From Micromonospora violae (lineage in GTDB: Bacteria; Actinomycetota; Actinomycetes; Mycobacteriales; Micromonosporaceae), in NCBI RefSeq assembly GCF_004217135.1, contig NZ_SHKK01000001.1, positions 6,944,001 through 7,008,000 on the forward strand: a stretch of 64,000 nt of DNA. The letters run 5' to 3'. Position numbers and translations under genes: made by a program. The notes below the pieces were generated by a model. The model saw only the letters and a list, made by a program, of their open reading frames with translations. It had not been told where the DNA came from and did not search any database. Of the stretch, positions 8,886 through 18,556 are shown piece after piece (within the stretch, counting starts at the first letter, position 1; each line of letters starts with the position of its first letter).

Positions 8886-11297
8886 ATGTCCCGCACCGCC
8901 GCACCGCCCCCGTGCCCCCTCACGAAGGCGACCGCCGTGCTCCTCGCGTACCCGTTCCGCGTTCTCGTCCCCCGCCGGGCGGCACCGGAGGCCGCCACCT
9001 GCCTGGCGGTGGTGCTGCTCCTCCTCGCCGGCGCCGCCGACCTGGTCCCGACCTCGGTGGTGATCGCGCTGGCCGTCGGTGCCGGTGCCACGCTCGCCGG
9101 GCTGCGACTCTCCCGGCTGGCCGCCCGGCGCGGCACCGACCCGACACCGCGCGTGGCGGGGGGGCTGCTCGACGCGGCGGTGGTGGCGGCGGGTCTCACC
9201 GCCGTCGTGCTGCCCCTGGCCGACCCCGGGCACACCCTCGCCGTGCCGATCGGGTCGCTGGTGGTGGCGGCCCTCTCGACGACAGGTCTGTACCGGCTCC
9301 CCGGCCGTTCGCGGCCGGCGGCCTCGGTCCGGCTGCGCTGGCTGGTCGAGTCGACCGGTCCGACCATCGGGCTGGCCCTCGCCGGATGGCTGCTGCTGCC
9401 CCGCGACGGTCTGTCCGCCCCGGTTCGGCTGGCCGCCGTGTTGGTGCTCGGCGGGTTGGGCATGGCCGCGGTGAACGCGTTCGCCGGGCCGCGGCGGCGC
9501 TCCGCGGCTGCCCTCTGCCGAGGCGGCGTCCTGCTCACCCTGGGCGGGCTGGTGCTGCTGGCCACGGTGCCGTCCGCGGTGGCCGGCCGGGCGGCCCTGC
9601 TGGCCGTACCCCCGTTGGTGTTCGGGATGGTGCTGGTCGCGGTCGGCGCGGCGGGTGCGGTGGAGGACGCGGAGCCAGCCGAGCCGGTCGCCGCGGCCTG
9701 GCCCCGGTCGGTTCTCCCCGCCGCGGTGCTGCTGCTGGCGTCGGGTCTGCACCTGGGCGCGGGCCGCGCCCCGGATCGGACCAGCGTGCTGTTGGCCCTG
9801 GCGGCGGTGCCGCCGCTGGTGCTGCGCGAGCTGCTGGGGGCGGGTGACGCGCCCGCGTCCGTTCGGCGGGCCGCTCATCGCCGCCCGGCTGGGCGGGCGC
9901 TGCGGCGTCGCCGGGCGGCCCCGGCAGGCTGGCCGGGCCCGCCCGAGCGACGTTCCGACGCCCTGGAGGGCGTGGCCACCACGGTCGGGGTCGACACCTG
10001 GTCCGGTGCGCACAGTCGCGGGTGGTCGGGGCTCACCCCACGGCCCGGCGCGGCGGCGAGCGGCCCACCGGGCGACCGGGCGGCGCTGCTGGACGCGCTC
10101 GCCGCGATCGGTGATGTGCCGGCACCGGCCGGCGCGCTGCTGCTGGTGGACCTGCACGGCACCGAGGGGGTCGGCCCGACCGCCCGGGAGGACGTGCTGG
10201 CCGAGGCGGTGCACCGGGCCCGCCGGGTCATCGCCCCGGACGACCTGGTCACCGGGTGCACGGCTTCCGGTTTCGCGGTGGTCACCGCGGCCGGGCCGGT
10301 GCTGGCGTACGAGCTGGGCACCCGGCTGTTGAGCGCGCTCAACCCGCCGTACCGGCTGGCCGGCGTGATGCTGCGGGTGCAGACGAGCATCGGGTTGGCC
10401 GAGGTGAGCGGCACCGGGCCGGCCGACGTGCTCCGGCAGGCCGAGTTGGCCCGTCGACGGGCCGTGCAGCTGGGCCGGGACCGGGTGGAGTGGTACGACG
10501 CGTTCCTGGAGGAACAGTTGGTGCGCCGGCTCGACCTGGAACGCGAACTGCCCGGTGCGGTGGCGCGCGGCGAGCTGGATCTCGTCTACCAGCCGGTGGT
10601 CGATCTGGCCGACGGGCAGCCGGTCGGCGCGGAGGCGCTGCTGCGGTGGCGCAGCCCGGTGCTCGGCACGGTGTTGCCGGTCGAGCTGCTGCCGGTCGCC
10701 GAGGATCTGGACCTGGTCGGTGAGTTGGAGTGGTGGGTGCTGGACCGGGCCTGCCGGCAGTTGTCCGACTGGTCGGTGGGCGTCCGGGAGCTGTGGATGG
10801 CGGTCAACGTCACGACCCGGGAGCTGACCACCCCCGACTTCGTCCAGCGGCTCGCCGCCGTGCTGGCCGCGTACGGGGTGCCGCCGGAGCGACTGGTGGT
10901 GGAGGTGAGCGAGCCGAGGGTCGCCGGTGACCTGCCGACCGTGGTGGCCCGGTTGGCTGGGCTCCGGTCACTGGGCGTCCGCACCGCGTTGGACGACTTC
11001 CGGGCCGAGCACGCCTCGCTGGCTCAGCTCCGCCGGCTGCCGATCGACCTGCTCAAGGTGGGTCCGGAGTTGGTGGGCGCGCGGCCGGACGGGCAGCCGC
11101 CGCTGATCGACGTGGTGGTCAACGTGGGCGAGCGGTTGGGCGTCGAGCTCGTCGCCGAGGAGTTGGAGTCGTCGACCCAGGTCGAGGGGGCGCGCCGGGG
11201 CGGCTGCCGGTACGGGCAGGGGTTCGCACTGGCCCGCCCGGCGACGGCCGAACGGGTCGAGGCGTACTTCGAGGAGTTCCCGTCAGCATCCCGCTGA
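8886..11297 (+). CDS. Membrane GGDEF/EAL-type protein with degenerate GGDEF motif
   Basis: This is an 803-residue protein if the ATG at 8886 is used; a GTG at 8938 is an alternative. About 300 N-terminal residues form several membrane segments. A GGDEF-like domain follows, but the signature position near residue 458 reads TASGF, so cyclase activity is unlikely. The C-terminal EAL domain keeps EALLRWR (Glu near 583), NVTTREL, VEVSEP, LDDF and AEELES. The usual KID triplet is KVG, so c-di-GMP hydrolysis may be weakened or lost. It may act as a c-di-GMP receptor or a GTP-activated phosphodiesterase. Compare the intact paralogue at 38360-40732. It ends six bases from the convergent LacI gene. Confidence 0.82.
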   Translation: MSRTAAPPPCPLTKATAVLLAYPFRVLVPRRAAPEAATCLAVVLLLLAGAADLVPTSVVIALAVGAGATLAGLRLSRLAARRGTDPTPRVAGGLLDAAVVAAGLTAVVLPLADPGHTLAVPIGSLVVAALSTTGLYRLPGRSRPAASVRLRWLVESTGPTIGLALAGWLLLPRDGLSAPVRLAAVLVLGGLGMAAVNAFAGPRRRSAAALCRGGVLLTLGGLVLLATVPSAVAGRAALLAVPPLVFGMVLVAVGAAGAVEDAEPAEPVAAAWPRSVLPAAVLLLASGLHLGAGRAPDRTSVLLALAAVPPLVLRELLGAGDAPASVRRAAHRRPAGRALRRRRAAPAGWPGPPERRSDALEGVATTVGVDTWSGAHSRGWSGLTPRPGAAASGPPGDRAALLDALAAIGDVPAPAGALLLVDLHGTEGVGPTAREDVLAEAVHRARRVIAPDDLVTGCTASGFAVVTAAGPVLAYELGTRLLSALNPPYRLAGVMLRVQTSIGLAEVSGTGPADVLRQAELARRRAVQLGRDRVEWYDAFLEEQLVRRLDLERELPGAVARGELDLVYQPVVDLADGQPVGAEALLRWRSPVLGTVLPVELLPVAEDLDLVGELEWWVLDRACRQLSDWSVGVRELWMAVNVTTRELTTPDFVQRLAAVLAAYGVPPERLVVEVSEPRVAGDLPTVVARLAGLRSLGVRTALDDFRAEHASLAQLRRLPIDLLKVGPELVGARPDGQPPLIDVVVNVGERLGVELVAEELESSTQVEGARRGGCRYGQGFALARPATAERVEAYFEEFPSASR

Positions 11298-11303
11298 ACC
11301 GGT

Positions 11304-12323
11304 TCATCTCCCTCGGGGCGGTGCGGTGCTCCCACGCGGCGTGAGGTGCGCCGTCTCGTCCTGCACCCGGCCGGCCGGCTGCCCGGCGACGACGGTGAGC
11401 AGTTGCCGGGCGGCGTGCGCGCCGTACGCCGGGATGTCCCGGCCCAGCGCGGTCAGCGGCGGGTGCACCAGGCGGCACAGCGGCGAGTCGTCCCAGGCCA
11501 CGATGGACAGATCGCCGGGCACGGTCAGGCCCATCTCCTGGGCGACGGAGAGCCCGGCGACGGCCATCACGTCGTTGTCGTAGATGACCGCGGTGGGCCG
11601 GTTGGCCGAGCTGAGCAACCGGCGGGTGGCCCGACCACCCTCCTCGCCGGTGTAGTCGGACCAGACGGTGACGGCGTCGACCAGGCCGAGCCGGTCGCGG
11701 ACCGCCGCGAACGCGTCGGAGCGGATCTCGGTATGCCGCAGGTCGGGCAGGCCGGCGACCCGGGCGATCCGCCGGTGCCCGAGCGCGACCAGGTACTCCA
11801 CCGTCTCGGTCAGCGCGGCGGCGTCGTCGGCCCAGATGCTCGCCAGCTCGCCGGTGCCGCCGGGGCCACCGATCACCACCGCCGGTAGGCGCAGCTGTTC
11901 GAGTGCGGGGATGCGACGGTCGTCGGTGCGCAGGTCGCAGACGAGCACCCCGTCCACCCGTCGTTCGCCCCACCACCGCCGGTAGACCGCGATCTCGGCG
12001 TCGTGGTCGGCCACCACCTGCAAGGTCAGCGCGTACGAGCGGGCGGAGAGTTCGGCCTCGACGCCACTGATCAGCGCCATGAAGAACGGCTCGACGCCGA
12101 GTGTCCGGGCCGGTCGGCACAGCGCCAGACCGATCGCCCCGGCGGTGGCGGCCGAGAGGGCGCGGGCGGCGCTGCTCGGCCGGAACCCGATCTCCGTGGC
12201 GATGGCCAGGATGCGCTGCCGGGTGGCCTCGGAGACGCCGGGCTGCCCGTTCAGCGCGTACGACACCGCACCCTTGGACACCCCGGCGCGTTGAGCGACG
12301 TCGGCGATTGTCGGCCGCTTCAC
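11304..12323 (-). CDS. LacI-family transcriptional regulator
   Basis: This 339-residue regulator has an N-terminal LacI helix-turn-helix (TIADVAQRAGVSKGAVSYAL, residues 5-24) and a periplasmic-binding-protein-like effector domain. The gene is divergent from the beta-mannosidase at 12435, so it probably represses that gene in response to a manno-oligosaccharide or mannose. This is inferred from position only. The GTG at 12323 is preceded by a strong GGAGGAG box. In the shared region, GAACCG (12367-12372) and CGGTTC (12392-12397) form a weak inverted repeat that could be part of the operator. Confidence 0.9.
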   Translation of the reverse strand: MKRPTIADVAQRAGVSKGAVSYALNGQPGVSEATRQRILAIATEIGFRPSSAARALSAATAGAIGLALCRPARTLGVEPFFMALISGVEAELSARSYALTLQVVADHDAEIAVYRRWWGERRVDGVLVCDLRTDDRRIPALEQLRLPAVVIGGPGGTGELASIWADDAAALTETVEYLVALGHRRIARVAGLPDLRHTEIRSDAFAAVRDRLGLVDAVTVWSDYTGEEGGRATRRLLSSANRPTAVIYDNDVMAVAGLSVAQEMGLTVPGDLSIVAWDDSPLCRLVHPPLTALGRDIPAYGAHAARQLLTVVAGQPAGRVQDETAHLTPRGSTAPPRGR

Positions 12324-12434
12324 CGGCGTGCTCCTCCACTTCCCGGCCGTTGACAGTCCGGAGTCCGAACCGTACCGTGGCTCAGCTTATCCGGTTCAGT
12401 CAGCGTCTTTCGATGCAGAAGGTGCGGGGAAATC

Positions 12435-14885
12435 GTGAGCCGACAGGCACTCTACGACGGCTGGACCCTGCGAGCGGCCCCCGGAGCGCAGGTGCCCGTG
12501 GCGGTCGCCGACCGGTCCGTGCCGGCGACCGTGCCCGGTTGCGTGCACACCGACCTGCTCGACGCCGGGCTGATCGCAGACCCCTACCTCGACGACAACG
12601 AGCACGCGGTGGCCTGGATCGGGCACACCGACTGGGTCTACCAGACCAGCTTCGTCCACCGGGCCGGCGACGACGACCGCGTCGACCTGGTCTGCGCCGG
12701 CCTGGACACCGTCGCCACGCTCACCCTCAACGGTGTCGAGGTCGGCCGCACCGCGAACATGCACCGCGGCTACCGGTTCGACGTCCGCCCGCTGCTCCGC
12801 GACGGTGCCAACGACCTGGTGGTCAGGTTCGACTCCGCGTACCGCTACGCCGAGGCGCAGCAGGAGCGGCTCGGCGACCGGCCGAACGCCTACCCGGAGC
12901 CGTTCCACTTCATCCGCAAGATGGCCTGCAACTTCGGCTGGGACTGGGGGCCGACCCTGGTCACCGCCGGCATCTGGCAGGAGATCAGCCTGCACGCGTG
13001 GTCGACGGCCCGGCTGGCCACCGTTCGTCCACTCGTCACCATGGACGGCCGTGACGGTCGGGTCGAGGTGCACGTCGACATCGAGCGGGTCGCGGACGTC
13101 CCGCTGACCGTCCGCGCCGCCGTCGCCGGCGTCCGCGCCGAGGTCGTCGTCCCGGCCGGGCAGCGCACGGCCGTGCTGGCCCTCACCGTCCGCGAGCCCG
13201 CGCTGTGGTGGCCCCGGGGGTACGGCGACCAGGCGCGCCACCCGATCGAGGTGACACTGCACGCGCCGGGCGGCGACACCCTGGACAGCTGGTCGCACCG
13301 GATCGGTTTCCGCACGGTACGGCTGGACACCACCCCCGACGAGCACGGCACCCCGTTCGTGCTGTCGGTGAACGACGTCCCGGTCTTCGTCCGCGGGGTC
13401 AACTGGATCCCCGACGACGTGTTCCCCACCCGGATCACCCGGGGCCGGCTGGCCGAGCGGTTCGACCAGGCCACCGCCGCCAACGTCAACCTGTTGCGGG
13501 TCTGGGGTGGCGGCCGGTACGAGTCGGCGGACTTCTACGACCTCGCCGACGAGCGCGGGCTCCTCGTCCAGCAGGACTTCCTCTTCGCCTGCGCCGCGTA
13601 CCCGGAGGAGGAGCCGTTCGGCACCGAGGTGGCCGCCGAGGCCACCGAGCAGGTGACCCGGCTCGCTCCGTACCCGTCGCTGGTGCTCTGGACCGGCAAC
13701 AACGAGAACATCTGGGGCTGGCACGACTGGGACTGGCAGCAGGACCTCGACGGGCGTACCTGGGGGCGCGGCTACTACCTCGACGTGCTGCCCCGGATCG
13801 TCGGCGAGCTGGACCCGACCCGCCCGTACTGGCCGGGCAGCCCCTGGTCGGGCACCGAGGCGATCCACCCCAACGACCCGGCGCACGGCACCACCCACAT
13901 CTGGGATGTGTGGAACACCGACGACTACACCAGGTACCGGCAGTACGTCCCACGCTTCGTCGCCGAGTTCGGCTACCAGGCCCCACCGGCGTACGCGACG
14001 CTGCGCCGGGCGTTGAGCGACGAACCCCTGGCGCACGACTCACCGGGCATGGCACACCACCAGAAGGCGGCCGACGGCGACGCCAAGCTCCAGCGTGGCC
14101 TCGACGCGCACCTGCCGGCCCCGGCGGACTTCGACGACTGGCACTACCTGACACAGCTCAACCAGGCCCGCGCGATCCAGCTCGGGGTGGAGCACTTCCG
14201 CTCGCACCGGGGTGTCTGCGCGGGCACCATCGTCTGGCAGCTCAACGACTGCTGGCCGGTGACCTCCTGGTCGGCCGTCGACGGCGACGGCCGCCGCAAA
14301 CCCCTGTGGTACGCGCTGCGCCACGCGTACGCCGATCGGCTCCTCACCGTGCAGCCCCGCGACGGCGGCCTGGCGCTGGTGGCGGTCAACGACGGTGGTA
14401 CACCCTGGCGGGCGTCGGCGTCGGTGACCCGGTGCACGCTCACCGGGGCGCCGAGGGCGAAGACCTCGGTCGACCTCGACGTCCCGGCGTACTCCTCGGT
14501 GGTGCTGGCGCTGCCGGCGGACCTGGCCCGGCCGGACGACGGCCGCCGCGAGGTGCTGGTCGCGGAGGCCGGTGGCACCGCGGAGCGCGCGCTGTGGTTC
14601 TTCGCCGAGGACCGGGAGGTGGACTGGCCGGCGGCGGCCTGGGACGCCACGGTCGAGCCGGCCGACGGCGGGCAACGGGTCCGGGTCACCGCCCGCACCG
14701 TGCTGCGCGACCTGACGCTCTTCCCGGACCGCCTCGACCCGACGGCATCCGCGGACAAGGCCCTGGTCACCCTGCTGCCGGGCGAGTCGACCACCTTCAC
14801 CGTACGCGCGGACACCGCGCTGGACCCGGCGGCGCTGACCGGCCGTCCGGTGCTGCGCTGCGTCAACGACATCCGCCAACGCTAA
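12435..14885 (+). CDS. Glycoside hydrolase family 2 beta-mannosidase
   Basis: This is an 816-residue cytoplasmic-type GH2 enzyme with no signal peptide. The N-terminal sugar-binding domain contains VPGCVHTDLLDAG and WDWGPTLV, both typical of beta-mannosidases. The acid/base Glu is in TGNNENIWG (about residue 424). The nucleophile Glu is in VAEFGYQAPP (about residue 511). It should release terminal beta-mannose from imported manno-oligosaccharides. The GTG at 12435 follows a GGGGA box. It is divergent from a LacI regulator, and no sugar transporter is adjacent. It converges with the AAA ATPase gene 64 bases later. Confidence 0.9.
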   Translation: MSRQALYDGWTLRAAPGAQVPVAVADRSVPATVPGCVHTDLLDAGLIADPYLDDNEHAVAWIGHTDWVYQTSFVHRAGDDDRVDLVCAGLDTVATLTLNGVEVGRTANMHRGYRFDVRPLLRDGANDLVVRFDSAYRYAEAQQERLGDRPNAYPEPFHFIRKMACNFGWDWGPTLVTAGIWQEISLHAWSTARLATVRPLVTMDGRDGRVEVHVDIERVADVPLTVRAAVAGVRAEVVVPAGQRTAVLALTVREPALWWPRGYGDQARHPIEVTLHAPGGDTLDSWSHRIGFRTVRLDTTPDEHGTPFVLSVNDVPVFVRGVNWIPDDVFPTRITRGRLAERFDQATAANVNLLRVWGGGRYESADFYDLADERGLLVQQDFLFACAAYPEEEPFGTEVAAEATEQVTRLAPYPSLVLWTGNNENIWGWHDWDWQQDLDGRTWGRGYYLDVLPRIVGELDPTRPYWPGSPWSGTEAIHPNDPAHGTTHIWDVWNTDDYTRYRQYVPRFVAEFGYQAPPAYATLRRALSDEPLAHDSPGMAHHQKAADGDAKLQRGLDAHLPAPADFDDWHYLTQLNQARAIQLGVEHFRSHRGVCAGTIVWQLNDCWPVTSWSAVDGDGRRKPLWYALRHAYADRLLTVQPRDGGLALVAVNDGGTPWRASASVTRCTLTGAPRAKTSVDLDVPAYSSVVLALPADLARPDDGRREVLVAEAGGTAERALWFFAEDREVDWPAAAWDATVEPADGGQRVRVTARTVLRDLTLFPDRLDPTASADKALVTLLPGESTTFTVRADTALDPAALTGRPVLRCVNDIRQR

Positions 14886-14928
14886 GCCGACCCCCTCGTT
14901 CGAGCAGCGGCTCATCGGGCGACCCGAT

Positions 14929-14988
14929 CACTTCCCTGTTCGGACACGATCATCGCGTAGCGCGGCGATGATCTGGCCGACGGAAGTG
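14929..14988. repeat. Imperfect inverted repeat between convergent genes
   Basis: The inner arms GATCATCGC (14948-14956) and GCGATGATC (14965-14973) are perfect. The outer CACTTCC (14929-14935) and GGAAGTG (14982-14988) extend the pairing, with a mismatched region between. The structure spans the stop codon and last residues of the minus-strand AAA ATPase gene. It may terminate both converging transcripts. It resembles, less perfectly, the CGATCATG repeats elsewhere in the window. Confidence 0.6.
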
Positions 14989-16293
14989 GAGGGGTTTGGC
15001 AAGTGCCTGCTCGAACAGGTCGGTGGACAGGTTGGGAACCGCGCCGTAGTTGCCGTTCAAGTAACGGCGCTGACGGTTCTCGCCTTCCTTACGGGGCTTG
15101 AAATCGGTCAGCGGGTACAGCGAGGACGCACCCTCGTCGTCTTTCTCCACGAACCAGATTTCGTCGCGGCGCAGGATCTCCTCCCCGTCGAGGGTGCCGA
15201 GAAGGGCGGCGTCGTGACTGGTGAAGATGAGTTGGCTGCCCAGGGGGTTCGCCTGCGGGCTACGGAACAGGCTGACGAGCTTCGCGGTGAGCACCGGATG
15301 CAGGCTGGCGTCGATCTCGTCGATCAGCATCGTGGCACCAGTGCGCAGCATCGTGGCGGCGTGCAGGCCCAGGGTCAGTAGTCGCTGTGTGCCGGTCGAC
15401 TGGTTCTGTAGGTCGAGCAGCGCGAGACCGTGCGGTCCCTGGTGCGCGAACAGGATGACGGGTGGGCGCCGGGCTCCCGCCATGGCCTTTTTCACCCGGG
15501 CTCTCATGCCCTGGGTCGACGATTCGGCCCAGGCGGAATGGTCGTCGGCTGGATCCGAGAGAACGACGACGTCGACAACCCCAACATCGGCGGCCTGCAA
15601 CAGGTCCACCGCGAGCCGGCGTGCCTCGTCGGCGTCTGATTGGCCGATGCGGATGAGGGCGGACAGCCCAGGGGTGGGGTCAGTGACTTGGCCCATCAGG
15701 TAGAACCACCGATAGGTGTCGTGCAGCGGCTGCGGGTCTGCCGGGTCCGACTGGGGGCGGCTGTGACCAAAGCGGGCGACCGTGCTGAGGAAAAGGGCTG
15801 TCGGAGCGGTGATGCCGGCGATCTGCTCCAGGTCGTTACGTCGGCCCGTCTCCTCGCCCCAGGAGAAGGTGTCGCCGTCCCGCTCGAACACGCGCCGCCT
15901 GCGCCCAACCGGATAGTGGTAGAGCCATTCCTCCAGCACCCGGTCGTCGTCGATCGTGAAGCCGTAGGTGTGCCGGACGCCGCCGAGCAGAAGGTCGACG
16001 ACATAGCGTGACGGCTGGGTGGCGAATTCCGGATCCAACCCGAACGGCTCTCGGTGCAGACCCAGGCCAGGCTCGACCGCGCGGTCGGATTCCACGACGG
16101 TCTGCCGCATGAACGCCAACGCGCCGAGGCAGTTTGACTTGCCAGAGGCGTTGGCCCCGAAGATGCCGACGACCTGAACCGCCTGTGGGGCTGGCTCGTC
16201 GGCCGAGGCCCCGTCCCCGTAGACGGGCGTCAGGTTGAGCTGGTGCTCGTCGCGGAACGATCGGTGGTTGGCGAAGCGGAAACTCAGCAGCAT
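14950..16293 (-). CDS. AAA15/RloA-like ATP-binding protein, orphan
   Basis: This 447-residue protein is an SMC/ABC-like ATPase of the COG1106 type. Walker A is GIFGANASGKSN (near residue 45). A signature-like STGTQRLLTLG precedes Walker B MLIDEIDASLHP, and a switch His is in FTSHDAAL. Related ATPases (RloA, the PARIS component AriA, OLD-like proteins) take part in phage defence or DNA damage functions. Here no RloB, TOPRIM or other partner gene is adjacent, so the role is open. The ATG at 16293 (MLLSFRF) matches the family start. The frame extends to 16365 without support. Confidence 0.78.
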   Translation of the reverse strand: MLLSFRFANHRSFRDEHQLNLTPVYGDGASADEPAPQAVQVVGIFGANASGKSNCLGALAFMRQTVVESDRAVEPGLGLHREPFGLDPEFATQPSRYVVDLLLGGVRHTYGFTIDDDRVLEEWLYHYPVGRRRRVFERDGDTFSWGEETGRRNDLEQIAGITAPTALFLSTVARFGHSRPQSDPADPQPLHDTYRWFYLMGQVTDPTPGLSALIRIGQSDADEARRLAVDLLQAADVGVVDVVVLSDPADDHSAWAESSTQGMRARVKKAMAGARRPPVILFAHQGPHGLALLDLQNQSTGTQRLLTLGLHAATMLRTGATMLIDEIDASLHPVLTAKLVSLFRSPQANPLGSQLIFTSHDAALLGTLDGEEILRRDEIWFVEKDDEGASSLYPLTDFKPRKEGENRQRRYLNGNYGAVPNLSTDLFEQALAKPLHFRRPDHRRATR

Positions 16294-16462
16294 CGTTCGT
16301 GTGCCCCTAGTTCGTGGGGTGTTACAAGCGCATCCCTGCGAGTAAACCACGGGAAGACGATCCAAAGCCCGTTGCGGGCACGTGCAGACTTGTCTGGCAC
16401 GGGTCAGCGATTGCAGATTTCTTCAAGTGATAAAGTCTTCGCATCGATAGGGAGAGGTGTTC

Positions 16463-16801
16463 ATGTCGGTCCCGCTGTATCAGGCGAAGGCGGAACTTTT
16501 CCGCACCCTCGGGCACCCGGTGCGCATCCGGGTCCTCGAACTCCTCCAGGACGGACCGAAACCGGTACGTGACCTGCTCGCCGTGATCGAGGTCGAGGCA
16601 TCCAACCTCTCCCAGCAACTCGCCGTGCTGCGCCGCGCCGGGATGGTCACCTCACACCGCGATGGTCCCCTCGTCATGTACGCGCTCAGCACCCCGGACG
16701 TGGCCGACCTGCTGGCCGCCGGGCGGCGGATCCTCGGCGCGGTCCTCACCGACCGGGACGGCCTCCTCGACGAGCTGCGCGCCACCGGCGCGGACAGGTG
16801 A
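16463..16801 (+). CDS. ArsR-family winged-helix regulator
   Basis: This 112-residue regulator has the ArsR/SmtB helix-turn-helix pattern: LGHPVRIRVLELLQDGPKPV, then EASNLSQQLAVLRRAGMV. No cysteine metal site is present, so it probably does not sense arsenic or cadmium. The stop overlaps the start of the SulP transporter (GTGA), so the two are co-translated, and the regulator probably controls anion uptake. The ATG at 16463 has a GGAGAGG box at 16451-16457. A GTG six bases earlier lies inside that box. The upstream region 16294-16462 is locally AT-rich. Confidence 0.88.
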   Translation: MSVPLYQAKAELFRTLGHPVRIRVLELLQDGPKPVRDLLAVIEVEASNLSQQLAVLRRAGMVTSHRDGPLVMYALSTPDVADLLAAGRRILGAVLTDRDGLLDELRATGADR

Positions 16802-18489
16802 GCGGCGTCATCCCCGTCGCCCGCGAGCGGCTGCTCGGGCTACTGCCCGGCCGAGCCGACTGGGCGGCCGTCCGTCGCTCCCCGCGCCGGGACCTGCTGG
16901 CCGGGCTCACCGTGGCGGTGGTGGCGCTGCCGCTGGCCCTGGCCTTCGGCGTCACCTCCGGTCTCGGTGCCGAGGCCGGGCTGATCACCGCTGTGATCGC
17001 CGGTGCGGTGGCCGCCATCTTCGGCGGCTCCAACCTCCAGGTCTCCGGTCCGACCGGGGCGATGACCGTGGTGCTGGTGCCGGTGGTGCAGCAGTTCGGC
17101 GCCACCGGTGTGCTCATGGTCGGGGCGATGGCCGGCCTGGTGCTGATCGCGCTCGCCGTGGCCCGCCTGGGCCGGTACGTCCGCTACCTCCCCACCCCGG
17201 TGCTGGAGGGCTTCACCGCCGGCATCGCGGTGGTCATCGCCCTGCAACAGGTGCCCGCCGCGCTCGGCGTCGCCGACGCGCACGGGGAGAAGGTCTGGGC
17301 CGTCGCCGCCGACGCGGTCACCCGGTTCGTCGCACACCCGAAGCCCGCCGCGCTCGCGGTGGCCCTGGCCGTCGCGGCGCTGATGCTGCTGGGCGCCCGG
17401 TGGCGGCCCGGCCTGCCGTTCTCGCTGCTCGGCGTGGCCGCCGCCACCGTCCTCGTCGAGATCGTTCCGGTCGATCTGGTCCGGATCGGCGCGCTGCCGC
17501 AGGGCCTGCCCGCACCCTCGCTCGGCTTCCTCGACCTCGCCGCGCTCGGCGTGCTGCTGCCCAGCGCCCTCGCCGTCGCCGCGCTCGCCGCCCTGGAGAG
17601 CCTGCTGTCCGCCACCGTCGCCGACGGCATGACCGTCGGTGAACGGCACGACCCGGACCGGGAACTGTTCGGCCAAGGGCTGGCCAACCTCGCCGCCCCC
17701 CTCTTCGGTGGCATCCCGGCGACCGCCGCCATCGCCCGGACAGCTGTCAACGTCCGCGCCGGGGCGGCCTCGAAGCTGGCCGCCCTCACCCACGCCGTCG
17801 CCCTCGCGGCGATCGTGCTGGCCGCCGCACCGCTGGTCGGCCGCATCCCGCTCGCCGCCCTGGCCGGGGTGCTGCTCGCCACCACCGTCCGGATGGTGGA
17901 GGCCGCCTCGCTGTGGGCGTTGGCCCGAGCCACCCGGGGCGACGCCGTCGTTCTGGTGCTCACCTTCGCCGTCACCGTGATCTGGGATCTCGTCACCGCC
18001 GTCGCGGTCGGCGTTGCCGTCGCCGTGGTGCTCGCCCTGCGCGCGGTGGCCCGCAGCGCCCGACTGGAACAGGTGCCCCTCGACCCCGGGGACCACAGCG
18101 CCGAGGAGTACGCGCTGCTCTCCGAACACATCGTCGCGTACCGGCTGGACGGGCCGCTCTTCTTCGCCGCGGCCCACACCTTCCTGCTCGAACTGTCCGA
18201 GGTCGCCGACGTCCGGGTCGTCATCCTGCGGATGTCCCGAGTGACCACCATGGACGCCACGGGCGCGCACGTCCTCGGCGACGCGATCGGACGGCTGCGC
18301 GGACGCGGGATCACCGTCCTGCTCTCCGGCATCACCCCCGCCCACGACCAGGTCCTCGCCACCCTCGGAGTCGCCGACGACCTACGCCGCGAGGAACTGG
18401 TCTTCCCGGACACCCCCGCCGCCATCCGGTACGCCCGCGCGGTCGCCCTTCCCTCGGCGAGCCACCCCACGGCCGTACCCGCCGAGTGA
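16798..18489 (+). CDS. SulP-family anion transporter with STAS domain
   Basis: This 563-residue inner-membrane protein of the SulP (SLC26-like) family has about ten to twelve hydrophobic segments. Typical early sequence is DLLAGLTVAVVALPLALAFG and QVSGPTGAMTVV. A C-terminal cytoplasmic STAS domain follows (VVILRMSRVTTMDATGAHVL). Substrates in the family include sulfate and bicarbonate, and they cannot be separated here. It starts at GTG 16798 within the ArsR stop, so expression is coupled to that regulator. A strong hairpin follows the stop. Confidence 0.9.
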   Translation: MSGVIPVARERLLGLLPGRADWAAVRRSPRRDLLAGLTVAVVALPLALAFGVTSGLGAEAGLITAVIAGAVAAIFGGSNLQVSGPTGAMTVVLVPVVQQFGATGVLMVGAMAGLVLIALAVARLGRYVRYLPTPVLEGFTAGIAVVIALQQVPAALGVADAHGEKVWAVAADAVTRFVAHPKPAALAVALAVAALMLLGARWRPGLPFSLLGVAAATVLVEIVPVDLVRIGALPQGLPAPSLGFLDLAALGVLLPSALAVAALAALESLLSATVADGMTVGERHDPDRELFGQGLANLAAPLFGGIPATAAIARTAVNVRAGAASKLAALTHAVALAAIVLAAAPLVGRIPLAALAGVLLATTVRMVEAASLWALARATRGDAVVLVLTFAVTVIWDLVTAVAVGVAVAVVLALRAVARSARLEQVPLDPGDHSAEEYALLSEHIVAYRLDGPLFFAAAHTFLLELSEVADVRVVILRMSRVTTMDATGAHVLGDAIGRLRGRGITVLLSGITPAHDQVLATLGVADDLRREELVFPDTPAAIRYARAVALPSASHPTAVPAE

Positions 18490-18495
18490 CGCGCG

Positions 18496-18538
18496 CGAGC
18501 GGTGGGCCCGGAGGTGACTCCTCCAGGCCCACCGCTCG
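18496..18538. terminator. Strong bidirectional terminator hairpin
   Basis: CGAGCGGTGGGCC (18496-18508) pairs perfectly with 18526-18538. The loop contains a further GGAGG/CCTCC stem. It lies between the convergent sulP and cutC genes. Confidence 0.8.
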
Positions 18539-18556
18539 TCGGAAAAGGGCTGCCGG

